58,840 bases of DNA from an uncultured Clostridia bacterium (GCA_944386785.1 CALXCM010000005.1:1-58840); one strand, 5' to 3'; shown: positions 1-9,289, counted from the first letter of the stretch. Made by a program: numbers and translations. Notes: generated by a model from the sequence alone, not told the origin.

Positions 1-343
1 CTCCTGCTATAATTCCAACAGTCTCTGCTATTTCTTAATACCCTTCTTCTTCGTTTTTATTTATTACTCCAACTGTTTTTTCATATTTAATACTATGATA
101 TACATATTCTGTTGCAAACATATTCTTAGTTATTTTATCTTCATATATTCCTCTTTTAGTTTCTTCTACTGCCATTTTTGCAAGCTCCATATGATGTTCT
201 AGTCCTGCCATTGCCATTGCTTTTGTTATTCTATCTACTGTTTTTTGGTCTAGTTTTAAATATTCATAAGAAGCTATTTTTGCCTTTGCAACTAAGTCAT
301 CTATCATTTGTTTTATTCTTAACTCTTCTTCTGTCATTTCCAT
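1..343 (-). pseudogene. AdhE-type acetaldehyde/alcohol dehydrogenase, N-terminal part, interrupted by in-frame TAA
   Basis: The 102 codons from the ATG at 343 match the N-terminus of the CoA-acylating aldehyde dehydrogenase half of AdhE, which reduces acetyl-CoA to ethanol. The stretches LAKMAVEET, GIYEDKITKN and FATEYVY are typical of that family. A TAA lies in frame at 35-37. Reading on in the same frame gives EIAETVGIIAG, which is exactly the family sequence (compare IAEPIGIICG), so this is a nonsense codon inside a longer gene and not a natural end. The SD AAGGAGAAATTCT precedes the ATG. The rest of the gene lies outside the window. The stop could be a real loss of function, a sequence error at a contig edge, or readthrough. 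It is not a CGG site like the other interrupted genes here. A stand-alone acylating aldehyde dehydrogenase is also possible. Confidence 0.75.
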
Positions 344-493
344 AGAATTTCTCCTTCCTTTTCTTATGTTTTATTAAACCCACTTTATTATATATAGATA
401 TTTTTGTCAAGATGAATTTTGTCATTTTTTTATTTATTTTTTGTCTTATTTTGTTTTTTTATTTGCATTTCTTTTTTAATTAAAATATATAAT

Positions 494-536
494 AAAAAAA
501 GCCTAAAGTAATTAGATTTTTTAATTACTTTAGACT
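494..536 (-). terminator. Intrinsic terminator of the M23 peptidase gene
   Basis: A perfect 12-bp stem (503-514 with 522-533) has a 7-nt loop and is followed on the minus strand by GGC and seven T. It lies just downstream of the peptidase stop codon. Confidence 0.85.
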
Positions 537-549
537 TCTTAAATAATTA

Positions 550-1488
550 TTATTTATACAAATATTTTTGAGGGTTTACATGCTCTCCATTAATTCTTAT
601 TTCAAAATGTAAATGTGGTCCTGTAGAATTTCCAGTAGAACCAACTAAAGCAATTACATCCCCTGCTTTTACTGTTTCTCCTGCACTTACATACATTTTA
701 CTAGTATGTGCATACCAAGTTTCTACACCATTTCCATGGTCTACTTTTACTAAATATCCATATGAGCCATTATATTTTGCAAATGTTACTACACCGTCTG
801 AAACAACTTTTATCGGTGTACCTTTTTTTGCTGCAATATCTAACCCAGTATGATCTGAACTTCTTATTCTACTACTTACTCCATATCTTGATGTTATAGT
901 TCCTGTAACTGGTAAGTTTGCTAATTTTATACCATTTACATCTGGCATATTTCTAATTCTTTCTTCTTCAGCCTTTCTTGCAACTTCATCATTAATTGCT
1001 GTTACAACTCTATCATTTAAGTTTGTTCTTGCAACTTCTATTTGTGATATTTCAACAGTTTCTTCAGTGTATTTTTCTGAAACTGTTAAATTAATATTAT
1101 TTTCTCCTATTTCTTTTCCTTTTTGTTCTTTAATTTCATTTATTAATTGTTCTGCTTCTTCAATTGTCGCAACATTTAAAATAACTGATTCATTTAATGC
1201 TATTTCATAATATTTATATGTTACAATTGTATTTTTTGCAATCTCTTCAAATACTTTTTCTTCATCTGTATCAATTGTTCTATTTACAAGTTTTAATTCA
1301 TATTCTGGCTTTATAGTAAATGTTATAGACTCTATTGTTTCATTATTATTTTCTAGATTTTCTTCTATTTTCTCTATTACATTATCTTTATTTTCTATAT
1401 ATCCTATATCTTTACCAGCTATGTTTACCTGATAGATTGGTTTGAATTTTATAAATATTATCGCAAATATAATTCCTAAGGCTATCAA
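550..1488 (-). CDS. Membrane-anchored M23 (LytM) family peptidoglycan endopeptidase
   Basis: The C-terminal 120 residues form an M23 domain. The zinc ligands are seen in HTGLDIAA and HLHFEIR, together with YGYLVKVDHGNG and WYAHTS. These enzymes cut peptide cross-links in peptidoglycan outside the membrane. An N-terminal hydrophobic segment anchors the protein, followed by about 150 residues of unassigned extracellular region. The TTG at 1488 has no SD. The frame stays open upstream to 1554 and a GGAG lies about 11 nt before an ATT at 1546-1548. Starting there adds a basic cytoplasmic tail before the membrane segment, so the real start may be that ATT. The family is clear; the substrate and any role in sporulation are not. 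Confidence 0.9.
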   Translation of the reverse strand: MIALGIIFAIIFIKFKPIYQVNIAGKDIGYIENKDNVIEKIEENLENNNETIESITFTIKPEYELKLVNRTIDTDEEKVFEEIAKNTIVTYKYYEIALNESVILNVATIEEAEQLINEIKEQKGKEIGENNINLTVSEKYTEETVEISQIEVARTNLNDRVVTAINDEVARKAEEERIRNMPDVNGIKLANLPVTGTITSRYGVSSRIRSSDHTGLDIAAKKGTPIKVVSDGVVTFAKYNGSYGYLVKVDHGNGVETWYAHTSKMYVSAGETVKAGDVIALVGSTGNSTGPHLHFEIRINGEHVNPQKYLYK

Positions 1489-1595
1489 GCATATGTTAAA
1501 ATACTTGAAAATTTCTTTTGTATAGTATTTGAGCCTTGATTTTAAAATATAACTTCACTCTCCTTTTGCTTTGTTTTTTTAAACGCGACCCTTTT

Positions 1596-1624
1596 ATTAT
1601 ACTATATATTCTGCACAAAATCAA
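1596..1624 (-). promoter_or_regulatory. SigA-type promoter of the M23 peptidase gene
   Basis: On the minus strand TTGATT (1624-1619) and TATAAT (1601-1596) are separated by 17 bp, upstream of the peptidase SD. Confidence 0.75.
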
Positions 1625-1888
1625 ATTATGTATACAATATTCTCCTTAATTTTTGTTTTTTTGGCATAAATTTCTTTCCAAAAATGGTTATTTTTACTAC
1701 TTTTTCTCTTTTTTACTCGTTTTTTCTTGTTTTTTCTCGCTTTTTTAGAACTTTACTTTTTGAATAAAAATTGTTTAATTTAGTTCTAGTTTATTAACTT
1801 ATATGTTTTGGATTGAACATTTAGTTTCTGTAAATTTCAACTATAAAATGCTATATTATTAGCGTAAAGAATAGGAAGGTGATTAAAG
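1625..1888. other. Intergenic region between divergent M23 and XRE genes
   Basis: No gene is seen. The region holds a pyrimidine-rich stretch around 1690-1747 in which runs of six T alternate with ACTCG, CTTG and CTCGC. Towards 1889 there are AT-rich promoter-like hexamers without a convincing -35/-10 pair, and then the SD GGAAGGTGA of the XRE gene. Confidence 0.5.
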
Positions 1889-2257
1889 ATGGCCATTGAT
1901 TATACAGTTATAGGTCAAAGAATTAAACAAGCAAGATTATCAAAAAACTTAACTCAAGAAGATTTAGCAGAAAAAATCGATATTTCTGTTGCTTTTTTAA
2001 GTAGAGTAGAAAGAGGTAATTCTCATATAAATTTAAAAAGATTAAACCAAATATGTGGATTACTAGATGTATCTGAAGGATATATTTTAAACGGAGCTTC
2101 TAGCAATTCTAATTATTACTTAGATAAAGAATTTGCTGAGTTAATTAAAGGATGTTCTCCTGAAAAGCAAAAACTAATATATAATGTAGCAAAAGCAATT
2201 GCTGATTCAGACTTAGGTGATAAAGAAGAAAACATAGATGAAAAAGGAAGATTTTAA
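1889..2257 (+). CDS. XRE-family transcriptional regulator (paralog of the gene at 46242-46574)
   Basis: A Cro/C1 helix-turn-helix occupies residues 8-65 (QRIKQARLSKNLTQEDLAEK, then SVAFLSRVERG). The C-terminal half has the motif YLDKEF followed by CSPEKQKLIYNVAKAIA. The same arrangement is present in the regulator at 46242-46574, so the two are paralogs with a shared C-terminal module that probably senses or dimerises. The SD GGAAGGTGAT precedes the ATG and the gene has its own terminator, so it looks monocistronic. It could act on pflB downstream or on the divergent peptidase gene; the sequence does not decide this. Confidence 0.85.
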   Translation: MAIDYTVIGQRIKQARLSKNLTQEDLAEKIDISVAFLSRVERGNSHINLKRLNQICGLLDVSEGYILNGASSNSNYYLDKEFAELIKGCSPEKQKLIYNVAKAIADSDLGDKEENIDEKGRF

Positions 2258-2283
2258 AGAGTATTTTTCAATACTCTTTTTTT
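2256..2283 (+). terminator. Intrinsic terminator of the XRE gene
   Basis: A 10-bp stem (2256-2265 with 2270-2279) with a short loop is followed by a run of T. It starts at the stop codon. Confidence 0.85.
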
Positions 2284-2343
2284 GTTGCAATTGCAACAGC
2301 TAATTTCAAACATTCCTTATATTATAAAAATATATTATTTTAA

Positions 2344-2372
2344 TTGCTTAATTTTTTAAGCTATGTTATTAT
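2344..2372 (+). promoter_or_regulatory. Probable pflB promoter
   Basis: TTGCTT (2344-2349) and TATTAT (2367-2372) are separated by 17 bp, about 50 bp before the pflB SD TTAGGAGG. Confidence 0.6.
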
Positions 2373-2425
2373 ATTATATGGCAAATTTGTAAATACTATT
2401 ATTAGAAAATTTTAGGAGGTTTTAT

Positions 2426-4663
2426 ATGAAATTCGAACAATGGAAAGATTTTAACAAAGGAGATTGGCAATCAGAAATAAATGTAAGAGATTTCATCCAA
2501 TTAAACTATACACCTTATGAAGGAGATTCTAGCTTTCTAAAAAGTCCTACTTCAAAAACACAAGAACTATGGGATGAAGTTTTAGATTTATATAAAAAAG
2601 AACATGACTCAAAAGGTGGAGTATTAGATATAGATACAGAAACAATATCTACAATTACAGCTCATGATGCTGGATATATTGATAAAGACTTAGAAGATAT
2701 TGTAGGTCTTCAAACAGACAAGCCTTTGAGAAGAGCTATTATGCCATTTGGTGGTATAAGAATAGTTGAAAAAGCTTGTGAAGCTTATGACAGAAAAGTT
2801 GATAGTGAAGTAGAAAATATATTCCACAATTATAGGAAAACACATAATGATGGAGTATTTAGTGTATATACACCAGATATTAGAGCTGCTAGAAGTTCAC
2901 ACTTAATTACAGGACTTCCAGATGGATATGGTCGTGGAAGAATTATAGGAGACTATAGAAGAGTTGCTCTATATGGTATAGATAGCTTAATAGAAGAAAA
3001 GAAAAAAGAATTAGATGTATTAAATACAGATGAGTTAACAGAAGATGTAATTCGTTCAAGAGAAGAAACTAGTGAACAAATTAAAGCATTAAACGAATTA
3101 AAACAAATGGCTTCTAAATATGGATTTGATATATCAAAACCAGCTGCAAATGCTAAAGAAGCTGTTCAATGGCTATACTTTGGATATTTAGGAGCTATAA
3201 AATCACAAGATGGTGCTGCAATGAGTTTAGGTAGAACTTCTACTTTCTTAGATATCTATTTTGAAAGAGACTTAAAAAATGGTGTCTTAACAGAAGAAGA
3301 AGCTCAAGAAATTATGGACCATTTTGTTATGAAATTAAGACTTGTTCGTTTCTTAAGAACACCAGAATATAACGAACTATTTAGTGGAGACCCTGTATGG
3401 GTAACAGAAAGTATTGGTGGTATGGGAATCGATGGAAGAACTTTAGTTACTAAAAACTCATTTAGATTACTTCATACTTTAGAAAACTTAGGACCAGCAC
3501 CAGAACCAAATATGACAGTTCTATGGTCTACAAGACTTCCAGAAGGATTTAAAAAATATACAACAGACCTATCAATAAAAACATCATCTATTCAATATGA
3601 AAATGATGATTTAATGAGAATTACTTTAGGAGATGACTATGGTATTGCATGTTGTGTATCTCCAATGAAAATAGGAAAACAAATGCAATTCTTTGGTGCA
3701 AGAGCAAACCTTGCAAAAACTCTACTTTATGCAATCAATGGTGGTAGAGATGAAGTTTCAGGAAAACAAATAACACCAAAATTTGCACCAATTACTTCAG
3801 AATATTTAGATTATGATGAAGTTATGGAAAAATTTGATCAAATGATGGATTATGTAGCAAAAATATATATCAAAGCATTAAATGCAATCCACTATATGCA
3901 TGATAAATATTGCTATGAAGCAATAGAAATGGCACTTCATGATAGAGAAATTCTTCGTACAATGGCTTGTGGTATAGCAGGATTGTCAGTTGTTGCAGAC
4001 TCTTTATCTGCTATAAAATATGCTAAAGTAAAAGTAATAAGAGATGAAACAGGACTTGCTGTTGACTACAAAGTTGAAGGAGATTTCCCTAAATTCGGAA
4101 ATGATGACGAAAGAGTTGACCAAATAGCAGTAGATATTACAAAAACATTTATGAATAAATTAAGAAGACATCAAACTTATAGAAACTCAAAACACACATT
4201 ATCAATTTTAACAATAACATCAAATGTAGTTTATGGAAAAGCAACAGGAAATACACCAGATGGTAGAAGAGCAGGAGAACCATTTGGACCAGGAGCTAAC
4301 CCATTACATGGAAGAGATACAAATGGAGCATTAGCAGTTATGAACTCTATTGCAAAACTTCCATTTGATAGTGCAGAAGATGGTATTTCTTATACATTTT
4401 CAATTACACCAGGAACTTTAGGAAAAACTGACGATCAAAGAGTTGAAAACTTAACAAATATGCTTGATGGATATTTTAAACAAACAGGTCATCATATTAA
4501 TGTTAATGTATTTGATAGAAGCCTTTTAGAAGATGCTATGGAACATCCAGAAAATTATCCACAATTAACAATAAGAGTATCTGGATATGCTGTACACTTC
4601 ACAAAACTAACAAGAGAACAACAATTAGATGTAATTCATAGAACAATACATGAAAGAATTTAG
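2426..4663 (+). CDS. pflB: Formate C-acetyltransferase (pyruvate formate-lyase)
   Basis: This glycyl-radical enzyme converts pyruvate and CoA to acetyl-CoA and formate in anaerobic fermentation. At 745 aa it has the usual length. The paired active-site cysteines are C409-C410 in [10 protein letters not shown], and the radical-carrying glycine is G720 in the C-terminal RVSGYAVHF. The SD TTAGGAGG lies before the ATG. The activating enzyme gene pflA follows after a short gap that contains a GTCC palindromic repeat. With an AdhE-like gene nearby this fits mixed formate/ethanol fermentation. The gene has no in-frame CGG codon. Confidence 0.98.
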   Translation: MKFEQWKDFNKGDWQSEINVRDFIQLNYTPYEGDSSFLKSPTSKTQELWDEVLDLYKKEHDSKGGVLDIDTETISTITAHDAGYIDKDLEDIVGLQTDKPLRRAIMPFGGIRIVEKACEAYDRKVDSEVENIFHNYRKTHNDGVFSVYTPDIRAARSSHLITGLPDGYGRGRIIGDYRRVALYGIDSLIEEKKKELDVLNTDELTEDVIRSREETSEQIKALNELKQMASKYGFDISKPAANAKEAVQWLYFGYLGAIKSQDGAAMSLGRTSTFLDIYFERDLKNGVLTEEEAQEIMDHFVMKLRLVRFLRTPEYNELFSGDPVWVTESIGGMGIDGRTLVTKNSFRLLHTLENLGPAPEPNMTVLWSTRLPEGFKKYTTDLSIKTSSIQYENDDLMRITLGDDYGIACCVSPMKIGKQMQFFGARANLAKTLLYAINGGRDEVSGKQITPKFAPITSEYLDYDEVMEKFDQMMDYVAKIYIKALNAIHYMHDKYCYEAIEMALHDREILRTMACGIAGLSVVADSLSAIKYAKVKVIRDETGLAVDYKVEGDFPKFGNDDERVDQIAVDITKTFMNKLRRHQTYRNSKHTLSILTITSNVVYGKATGNTPDGRRAGEPFGPGANPLHGRDTNGALAVMNSIAKLPFDSAEDGISYTFSITPGTLGKTDDQRVENLTNMLDGYFKQTGHHINVNVFDRSLLEDAMEHPENYPQLTIRVSGYAVHFTKLTREQQLDVIHRTIHERI

Positions 4664-4668
4664 TTTAT

Positions 4669-4719
4669 ATGTCCAATTGGGGACAGGTCCAATTGGACAT
4701 TTTTGTCCTTTTAGGGACA
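4669..4719. repeat. GTCC/GGAC palindromic element between pflB and pflA
   Basis: ATGTCCAATT (4669-4678) pairs with AATTGGACAT (4691-4700), and inside the loop GGAC/GTCC can pair again. A second small hairpin TGTCC (4704-4708) / GGACA (4715-4719) follows. It resembles the core of the palindromic repeats elsewhere in the window but lacks the TGAGAC ends. It may act as a processing or attenuation hairpin between the two cistrons. Confidence 0.6.
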
Positions 4720-4757
4720 CATCTAAAAATTATCTTAACAAATTAAGGAGCAAGAAG

Positions 4758-5492
4758 ATGGAAAATAAAAAAGATTTAAAATATTATGCTAAAGTACATT
4801 CGATTGAATCTTTTGGAGCTGTTGATGGTCCAGGAATTAGATTTGTTCTATTCTTGCAAGGTTGCAATCTAGAATGTAAATACTGTCACAATAGAGATAC
4901 ATGGGATATAAATAGTGGAAAATATGAATCTTTAGATGATATTTTTAATAAAATAATTAGATACAAAAACTATATCTGTCCTAATGGAGGAGTTACTGTA
5001 ACTGGTGGAGAACCTTTGTTACAAGTAAAATTTTTAATCGAATTGTTTAAAAAATTAAAAAAAGAAAATATTCATACTTGTATAGATACTTCAGGTATGG
5101 TTGCAATAACAGATGACATAAAAGAACTTTTAAAATATACTGACTTAGTTTTATTAGATATTAAACATATTGATGATAAAAAGTGCAAAGAACTAGTTGG
5201 AAGGTCAAATAAATTAGAACTTGAATTTGCAAAATATTTAAGTGATAATAATATTAAAATGTGGATTAGACAAGTAATAGTTCCAGGATTTACTGACGAT
5301 AAGGAAGATTTATTAAAATTGAAAAGTTTTATTAATTCTCTTCAAACTGTAGAAAAAATAGAGCTTTTACCTTATCATAATATTGGAGAATTCAAATGGA
5401 AAAAACTTGGCTTAGATTATCCTTTAGAAGGTATAAGACAAGCAAATGATGAAGATATAAAAAGAGCTAAAGAAATTTTAGGAATAAAATAA
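4758..5492 (+). CDS. pflA: Pyruvate formate-lyase activating enzyme (radical SAM)
   Basis: The 244-aa protein has the radical SAM cluster motif CNLECKYC (CX3CX2C), preceded by SFGAVDGPGIRFVLF and followed by GGVTVTGGEPLLQ, all characteristic of PflA. It installs the glycyl radical on PflB using SAM and a 4Fe-4S cluster. I start it at the ATG at 4758, which has AAGGAG at 4745-4750. An earlier in-frame ATG at 4650 would overlap pflB and translate through the palindromic repeat. It is co-transcribed with or independent of pflB depending on the intercistronic hairpin, and ends in its own terminator. Confidence 0.97.
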   Translation: MENKKDLKYYAKVHSIESFGAVDGPGIRFVLFLQGCNLECKYCHNRDTWDINSGKYESLDDIFNKIIRYKNYICPNGGVTVTGGEPLLQVKFLIELFKKLKKENIHTCIDTSGMVAITDDIKELLKYTDLVLLDIKHIDDKKCKELVGRSNKLELEFAKYLSDNNIKMWIRQVIVPGFTDDKEDLLKLKSFINSLQTVEKIELLPYHNIGEFKWKKLGLDYPLEGIRQANDEDIKRAKEILGIK

Positions 5493-5523
5493 GAAGCAAG
5501 AAAATTTATCTTGCTTCTTTTTT
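5493..5523 (+). terminator. Intrinsic terminator of pflA
   Basis: GAAGCAAGA (5493-5501) pairs with TCTTGCTTC (5509-5517), followed by six T. Confidence 0.85.
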
Positions 5524-5528
5524 ATGTT

Positions 5529-6464
5529 TTACATTCCTAATAATTTTAATTCTACATTTTCCATTTTGTATTTTCCATCTACTAATTTGAAATCTACTAA
5601 AGTATTTTCTAATGTTTCTTCATTTTGTCTTAAATCAGTTGTAAAGTATAGTTTTATTTGTGGAATTTCCAATTCATTTTTTACAATTTCTTTAAAGCTT
5701 TCTGCCATATGTTTTTCATCTTCACATATTAAAATTAGTTGTGGCATTCCTGAAAAGCCTGAATCTCCTGGCACAAAATTTTCATAAAATTCTTTATATA
5801 GTTTCATTTTATCTACTAATTTCTTTTGCCATTCTTTTTCTCTTCTTATTACTTCAAATAGAAATTCTATTGATTTTTTATTTTTAGTTAATTTTACAGA
5901 GCCACCTGTTGCTTTAAATATTTTTCCTGATACTTTGGCTGTTATTGCTGGTTTTACTATATAACTGTCAAATGCTTTTACTTTTCTTAAATATGCAATT
6001 AGTGTTTGGTTTCCTGCTAGTCTTTTTTTAATCATGGCAACAGGTTTTGTGTTATCTGATGGTTGCCATTTACATTCTACTTCTTTAGAAGTTAGCAAGT
6101 ATTTACCCATTTTTTCTAGACAGTAAATTCTATAAATTCCTTTTCCTTCATCTGAAGTAAAATAATATCTTGTAAGTATTTTAGATTTTACTAATTGCTC
6201 TAATTTATTATTTAATTTATCTTGTGATTTAGGGTCAAACCCTTTTATTTCTAGCATTTGATATAGTTGTCTTGATGTAATAAATTCAAATTCATTAACT
6301 AAGTCAAGTATTGCAAAATGAATTTCATTAATATGTCCTATGTTTATTTTGTGAACTATTTGGTTCATAGAAACATAGCCATCTTTACCATCAAATGTTT
6401 TTATCTCTCCTTCTCTAATTGCAAATGGTGATACTTTTGCTTTAATTTCATTATCATTAACCAT
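5529..6464 (-). CDS. Unrecognised winged-helix-like protein
   Basis: I do not recognise this 311-aa soluble protein with confidence. Residues 45-110 read like a winged helix (HFAILDLVNEFEFITSRQLY, then LEQLVKSKILTRYYF). This resembles the N-terminus of replication-relaxation-type proteins of plasmids and integrated elements, but no relaxase or mobility gene is adjacent. The rest is mixed alpha/beta with a lysine-rich middle and no obvious catalytic motif. It has a clear SD (AAGGAGGAAT) and sits 24 nt after the S1-domain gene, so it is probably in the same transcript. It could be a DNA-binding regulator; this is inference. Confidence 0.5.
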   Translation of the reverse strand: MVNDNEIKAKVSPFAIREGEIKTFDGKDGYVSMNQIVHKINIGHINEIHFAILDLVNEFEFITSRQLYQMLEIKGFDPKSQDKLNNKLEQLVKSKILTRYYFTSDEGKGIYRIYCLEKMGKYLLTSKEVECKWQPSDNTKPVAMIKKRLAGNQTLIAYLRKVKAFDSYIVKPAITAKVSGKIFKATGGSVKLTKNKKSIEFLFEVIRREKEWQKKLVDKMKLYKEFYENFVPGDSGFSGMPQLILICEDEKHMAESFKEIVKNELEIPQIKLYFTTDLRQNEETLENTLVDFKLVDGKYKMENVELKLLGM

Positions 6465-6488
6465 TTTTTTATTCCTCCTTTTTGCCTT

Positions 6489-6953
6489 TTAAACAATTAG
6501 CAATTTTACCTTTTTCTTTTCTTTATCTATCTTTTTAATTAACACATCAACTGTTTTTCCGTATTCTAAACCTTCTTCATATTCTGCCATTCCTACAAGA
6601 TTTGGTGTTAATTCTATAAAAATACCATTTTTATTTTTCTCTGTTTGTCTTACAATTCCTTTTGTTTTCATTCCTTTTTCAAATTTACTTGCATTTTCTT
6701 CCCATGTACCTAAGGTTTCTTTATATGATAAAGTTATTCTTCCCGTATCTTCTTCTACATTTTTTACTATTACATCTACTTTTTGTCCTATTTGTAATCT
6801 TTCATATGGAGTTTTAATTCTAGCAATTGATAAATCTTCAATATGAGCTAGACCTACTGTTCCTCCATCTAATTTTATAAATGCTCCATAAGGTTTTATA
6901 TTTTTCACTACACCTTTTACTTTTTCCCCTTGTTTATATTGAAATGTATGCAT
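6489..6953 (-). CDS. Protein with two S1 RNA-binding domains
   Basis: Two S1 (OB-fold) repeats are visible: YKQGEKVKGVVKNIKPYGAF with GLAHIEDLS and TGRITLSYK, then a second, weaker copy FEKGMKTKGIVRQTEKNKNG. Such small S1 proteins bind RNA or ribosomes. I start at the ATG at 6953 (MHTFQYK), which has AAGGAGAT about ten nt upstream. The longer in-frame start at 7073 would overlap rluB by 52 nt and adds only a basic tail. The gene is downstream of the pseudouridine synthase genes, which suits an RNA-related role. Confidence 0.85.
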   Translation of the reverse strand: MHTFQYKQGEKVKGVVKNIKPYGAFIKLDGGTVGLAHIEDLSIARIKTPYERLQIGQKVDVIVKNVEEDTGRITLSYKETLGTWEENASKFEKGMKTKGIVRQTEKNKNGIFIELTPNLVGMAEYEEGLEYGKTVDVLIKKIDKEKKKVKLLIV

Positions 6954-7021
6954 TTTTGCATTATCTCCTTTTTCTTTTGTTTGATATATTATATATTTAT
7001 TTTTGTTATTTTTCAAGGCAT

Positions 7022-7756
7022 CTAGCCATTTTTTATTATTTTTTCTACTTCTTTTTTGCTTAAATATCTCCATTTTCCTAAAGGTAAATCTTTTACACCA
7101 ATATCTGCAATTTTACTTCTATGAAGTGCTAAAACTTTATGTCCAATTTTTTCACACATTTTTCTTACTTGTCTATTTTTTCCTTCATGTATTGTTATTT
7201 CTAATCTTGACTCTGATTTTTCTTTATCTGTTTTTAGAATTTTAACTTTTGCAGGTTTTGTTATATATTCTTCTTTATCTTCTATTTTTACACCTTTTCT
7301 TAGAGCTTCTACCTCTTCATTTGTAACAATTCCTTTAATTGTTACAGTATATGTTTTATCTATTTCATGTTTTGGGTGTGTAACTTTATATACAAAATCT
7401 CCATCATTTGAAAGAATTAATGCTCCTGATGTGTACATATCTAATCTTCCTACTGGAACTATTCTTTCTTTTACTTTTACTAAATCTAAAACTGATTCTC
7501 TATTAAACTGATCTTTTGCAGTTGTTACATATCCTATTGGTTTATTTAACAAAATATATACATGTTTTTTATTATTTTCTATTTTTTTATTATTGTATAA
7601 AATAATGTCTTTTTTGGGATTTATCTTTATTCCAAGTTTAGTTACAATATTTCCATTTACAGTTATTTTCCCCTGCAAAATCAACTCTTCTGCTTTTCTT
7701 CTTGATGCAATTCCACAATCCGCAATATATTTTTGAAGTCTTATTTCTTCTTCCAT
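7022..7756 (-). CDS. rluB: 23S rRNA pseudouridine synthase, RluB/RsuA family
   Basis: An N-terminal S4 domain (RLQKYIADCGIASRRKAEEL) is followed by the catalytic motif GRLDMYTSG, whose Asp forms the enzyme-RNA intermediate. RKMCEKIGHKVLALHR is typical of RluB, which modifies U2605 of 23S rRNA. Length 244 aa is normal. The SD is TTGGAGG just before the ATG. Two palindromic repeats separate it from rluD upstream. Confidence 0.93.
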   Translation of the reverse strand: MEEEIRLQKYIADCGIASRRKAEELILQGKITVNGNIVTKLGIKINPKKDIILYNNKKIENNKKHVYILLNKPIGYVTTAKDQFNRESVLDLVKVKERIVPVGRLDMYTSGALILSNDGDFVYKVTHPKHEIDKTYTVTIKGIVTNEEVEALRKGVKIEDKEEYITKPAKVKILKTDKEKSESRLEITIHEGKNRQVRKMCEKIGHKVLALHRSKIADIGVKDLPLGKWRYLSKKEVEKIIKNG

Positions 7757-7772
7757 TTCTCCTCCAAACTTT

Positions 7773-7805
7773 TGAGAGAATAGGGGACAGTCCTCGTTTC
7801 TCTCA
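7773..7805. repeat. Palindromic repeat, TGAGAGAA subtype
   Basis: TGAGAGAA (7773-7780) and TTCTCTCA (7798-7805) flank a core containing GGGGACAGTCC. The copy at 20075-20106 is nearly identical in inverted orientation, and the match continues outward into GTCG-ATTTTGTC. Confidence 0.8.
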
Positions 7806-7840
7806 TTTTTGTCGAATTTTGTCTAATCTAAAATTTAACT

Positions 7841-7874
7841 TAAGACAAAATTGCTTAAGTCCCTATTTGTCTCA
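7841..7874. repeat. Palindromic repeat, degenerate TGAGACAAA subtype, overlapping the rluD stop
   Basis: One arm reads AAGACAAAATTG, the core holds AAGTCCCTA and the other arm is TTTGTCTCA (7866-7874). On the minus strand its first TGA is the stop codon of rluD. It is 34 nt against 33 nt in the perfect copies. Confidence 0.75.
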
Positions 7875-8771
7875 TTTATATATTTCTTTAAAATATTCAG
7901 GCAATTTAGCTTCTATTTTCATTTCTTTACCTGTTATTGGGTGCTTAAATTCTAAGCTTTTGGCATGTAATGCTTGCCCTTTTATTCCCCATTTATTTTT
8001 GCCATTTGAGTAAACTTCGTCTCCTATTATTGGATATCCTATATGTGATAGATGTACTCTTATTTGATGTGTTCTTCCTGTTTCTATATTTATTTCTAAT
8101 AATGTTACATTATCTTCTGGAAATCTTTTTAGCACTTTAAAATGAGTTATTGCTTCTTTTCCGTCTTTTTCTACCGCCATTTTCTTTCTATCTTTTTTGC
8201 TTCTTCCTATTGGCATATTTATTGTTGCATGATTTTCTTTTACAATTCCTCTTACTAATGCTATATATGTTTTTTTAACTTCATGATTCTTTATTTGATT
8301 ACTTAAAGCTATATGTGCTTTATCATTTTTTGCAGCTACTATAACTCCTGATGTATCTTTATCTAGTCTATGTACTATTCCCGGTCTTATTTCTCCTCCT
8401 ATCCCTGATAGAGAGTCTTTACAGTGTGCCATTAATGCATTTACTAGTGTGCCATCAGGATTTCCGTTACCAGGATGAACTACCATTCCTTTTGGTTTAT
8501 TTACAACTATTATGTCATTATCTTCATAAAGTATTTCTAAAGGCAAATCTTGTGCTTTTAGTTCTACTTCTTTTGGCTTTTCTTCTTCTACATCTATTTT
8601 ATCATTTTCTACTACTTTATATGATGGTTTTACTTTTTTACCATTTAATAATATTTTTTCTTCTTCTATTAACCTTTGTACTGCAACTCTTGATAAATCG
8701 TCATCTATCTTTGATATATAACTATCTATTCTTTGTCCTTCATCTTCTTTTTTTACTATATATGTTTTCAA
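7872..8771 (-). CDS. rluD: 23S rRNA pseudouridine synthase, RluD family
   Basis: The 299-aa protein has an S4 domain at the N-terminus (SRVAVQRLIEEEKILLNGKK) and the RluA/RluD catalytic motif HRLDKDTSGVIVAAKN, then GRTHQIRVHLSHIGYPIIGD. It makes pseudouridines in large-subunit rRNA helices. It overlaps lspA by four nt (ATGA), the standard lspA-rluD pairing of Firmicutes. Its stop codon TGA is the first triplet of a palindromic repeat. Confidence 0.93.
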   Translation of the reverse strand: MKTYIVKKEDEGQRIDSYISKIDDDLSRVAVQRLIEEEKILLNGKKVKPSYKVVENDKIDVEEEKPKEVELKAQDLPLEILYEDNDIIVVNKPKGMVVHPGNGNPDGTLVNALMAHCKDSLSGIGGEIRPGIVHRLDKDTSGVIVAAKNDKAHIALSNQIKNHEVKKTYIALVRGIVKENHATINMPIGRSKKDRKKMAVEKDGKEAITHFKVLKRFPEDNVTLLEINIETGRTHQIRVHLSHIGYPIIGDEVYSNGKNKWGIKGQALHAKSLEFKHPITGKEMKIEAKLPEYFKEIYK

Positions 8772-9289
8772 TTTTTTCTCCTTTTTCTAAATTCATTTAC
8801 TGTAAATCCTGCAAATATTGCTGCTACTAAAACCCAGCCAATTAAAACAAACATATCTGCTACATTAAATACTGGTAATTTACTTATTTTTATCCATTCT
8901 ATTACATATCCGTGTATTAGCCTATCTATTACATTGCTTATTCCACCTGCTAAGATAAAGCTTAAAAATACTCTCATTTTTATATCAACAAATTCATTTT
9001 GTGTTGTTAAAAATTTAAATATTACACCTAATATTATTACATTTGTAATTACATACATTACTGTAGAATTTGAACCAATTCCATATGCTGCTTCTATATT
9101 TTGTGTTGCACTTAATTCTAATATTCCTTCTATTACTGATATATTACCAATGTTTGTAACAACTATTTTTGATATCTGGTCTATTAAAATTATTATTATT
9201 CCAACTACTATTAATATAATATTTGTTCTTTTTAATTTCTTTTTTTCGTCATGCTTTTTTTCTATAATGGATTTTTCTTGGTTTTCCAT
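8768..9289 (-). CDS. lspA: Lipoprotein signal peptidase (signal peptidase II)
   Basis: Four membrane segments surround the two catalytic aspartates, in SNVIDRLIHG and FNVADMFV, of this aspartic protease that trims prolipoproteins in the membrane. At 173 aa it is slightly long because of a lysine-rich cytoplasmic N-terminus. ATQNIEAAYGIG replaces the more usual N-x-GAAFG, a mild deviation. Translationally coupled to rluD by an ATGA overlap. Confidence 0.92.
   Translation of the reverse strand: MENQEKSIIEKKHDEKKKLKRTNIILIVVGIIIILIDQISKIVVTNIGNISVIEGILELSATQNIEAAYGIGSNSTVMYVITNVIILGVIFKFLTTQNEFVDIKMRVFLSFILAGGISNVIDRLIHGYVIEWIKISKLPVFNVADMFVLIGWVLVAAIFAGFTVNEFRKRRKN

Noticed and set aside
1555..1560. 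GTG start for the M23 gene with a frameshift into the peptidase frame
   Set aside because: It is only one or two nt from the SD and in another frame with a stop 20 codons on; the in-frame ATT is simpler. No CGG is involved.
1690..1747. Pyrimidine repeat as a designed element or array
   Set aside because: Units are irregular and T-run dominated; no arms or spacers as in CRISPR, so it is probably simple low-complexity DNA.
4650..4757. Upstream start for pflA
   Set aside because: It overlaps pflB and translates the palindromic element; the ATG at 4758 has AAGGAG.
6954..7073. Longer start for the S1-domain gene
   Set aside because: It would overlap rluB by 52 nt, and the internal ATG at 6953 has its own AAGGAGAT.
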